From contig JAUXFJ010000098.1 in assembly GCA_030620065.1 (NCBI GenBank), forward strand, positions 1 through 6,325: a stretch of DNA of 6,325 nt. Direction: 5' to 3'. This document shows, piece by piece, positions 5,995 through 6,325 of the stretch. Positions within the stretch are counted from its first letter, which is position 1. Each line of letters starts with the position of its first letter. The translations under genes were made by a program, and so were the position numbers. The notes below the pieces were generated by a model, which did not search any database, was not told the origin of the DNA, and was given only the letters and a program-made list of their open reading frames with translations. The DNA comes from Anaerolineaceae bacterium (GTDB lineage: Bacteria; Chloroflexota; Anaerolineae; Anaerolineales; Anaerolineaceae).

Positions 5995-6042
5995 TCATGT
6001 AGAATGAAATGGCGGTTTAGATATAGTTCAAAAAGGTCTGGA

Positions 6043-6325
6043 ATGAACAACGGCTACTTATCCAGCGATAAAGTGCATGTTGACGACTTGACCTGGCGTG
6101 AGCAGGAGGTTTTGACTCTCCTCGCAGAACGTCAGACAAACCGCGAGATAGCTGATCAACTGCATCTTGCCGAGAGCACGGTCAAAGATTACGTCGGGAA
6201 AATCCTCAGCAAGCTGTATGTAAAAAACCGGCGGCAGGCAGTTGAGCGGGCAAGAGCCCTGGGCCTTTTGGACCGCGGCCGGAAAACCGTGGTCGGGCCG
6301 GTGACCAATTTGCCTGCCGAACCAA
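6043..6325 (+). CDS. LuxR-type helix-turn-helix regulator, 5' part only (runs off the window)
   Basis: Ninety-four codons are visible and the frame is open to the right edge. Residues 16-76 form a LuxR/GerE-type DNA-binding domain: LTWREQEVLTLLAE (16-29), then the helix-turn-helix NREIADQLHLAESTVKDYV (33-51) and ILSKLYVKNRRQAVERA (54-70), then ALGLL. After it comes a basic linker (RGRK, 78-81) ending in TNLPAEP. In typical LuxR or NarL proteins this domain is at the C-terminus; here it opens the protein. An N-terminal LuxR domain with an NLPAxP linker is, from memory, typical of large Chloroflexota regulators that continue into an NB-ARC-type ATPase and TPR-like repeats, so the missing part is probably that. 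A weak AAAGG (6032-6036) precedes the ATG. The HTH is secure; the unseen domains are inferred. Confidence 0.85.
   Translation, partial: MNNGYLSSDKVHVDDLTWREQEVLTLLAERQTNREIADQLHLAESTVKDYVGKILSKLYVKNRRQAVERARALGLLDRGRKTVVGPVTNLPAEP

Noticed and set aside
5885..5998. 38-residue N-terminal extension of the HEAT-repeat protein
   Set aside because: The extension overlaps the candidate promoter and direct repeat and has no ribosome-binding site, while the internal ATG at 5884 has a good one.

Overview
The window looks like a piece of a mid-G+C bacterial chromosome, most likely from the Chloroflexota (an Anaerolineae-type organism). That assignment is an inference. It rests mainly on the gene at the right edge, an N-terminal LuxR-type helix-turn-helix followed by a linker ending in NLPAEP, a layout I associate with the large LuxR/NB-ARC regulators common in that group. 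The compact integrase and IS1182-type transposase remnants fit but do not prove it.

Left part (1-3034): a metal-resistance operon. A textbook promoter (TTGACA, 17 bp, TATAAT) and an imperfect palindrome over the predicted start point precede an ArsR/SmtB-type repressor carrying the complete alpha-5 zinc/cobalt site (D89, H91, H102, H105). Six bases after it comes a 779-residue P1B-type metal-exporting ATPase. The ATPase has SPC and HEGST membrane motifs (P1B-4 type) but also carries an N-terminal GMDCSDC metal-binding domain, with a second, degenerate copy in front of it. The expected circuit is autorepression relieved when Zn(II) or Co(II) binds the repressor, which induces the efflux pump.

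Middle (3035-4529): a minus-strand GNAT-type acetyltransferase, convergent with the ATPase, in which the first glycine of the acetyl-CoA loop is aspartate. After a 299-base divergent intergenic region comes a plus-strand THEP1-type nucleoside-triphosphatase with intact Walker A and B motifs.

Mobile-element debris (4557-5336): two broken minus-strand genes. One is a short N-terminal scrap of an IS1182-type transposase with an internal stop. The other is an almost full-length compact tyrosine recombinase broken by two frameshifts, a nonsense codon and probably a damaged start; all its catalytic residues can still be read by switching frames.

Right part (5504-6325): a small minus-strand HEAT-repeat protein, divergent from the LuxR-type regulator that runs off the window. 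Their shared 158-base upstream region holds a candidate minus-strand promoter and a 9-bp direct repeat with an 11-bp period.

I see no rRNA, tRNA, CRISPR array, convincing riboswitch or strong intrinsic terminator. No obviously new multi-gene system is visible. The points most worth a second look are the hybrid P1B-4 pump with its consensus promoter, the phased repeat upstream of the HEAT gene, and the reconstructable integrase.
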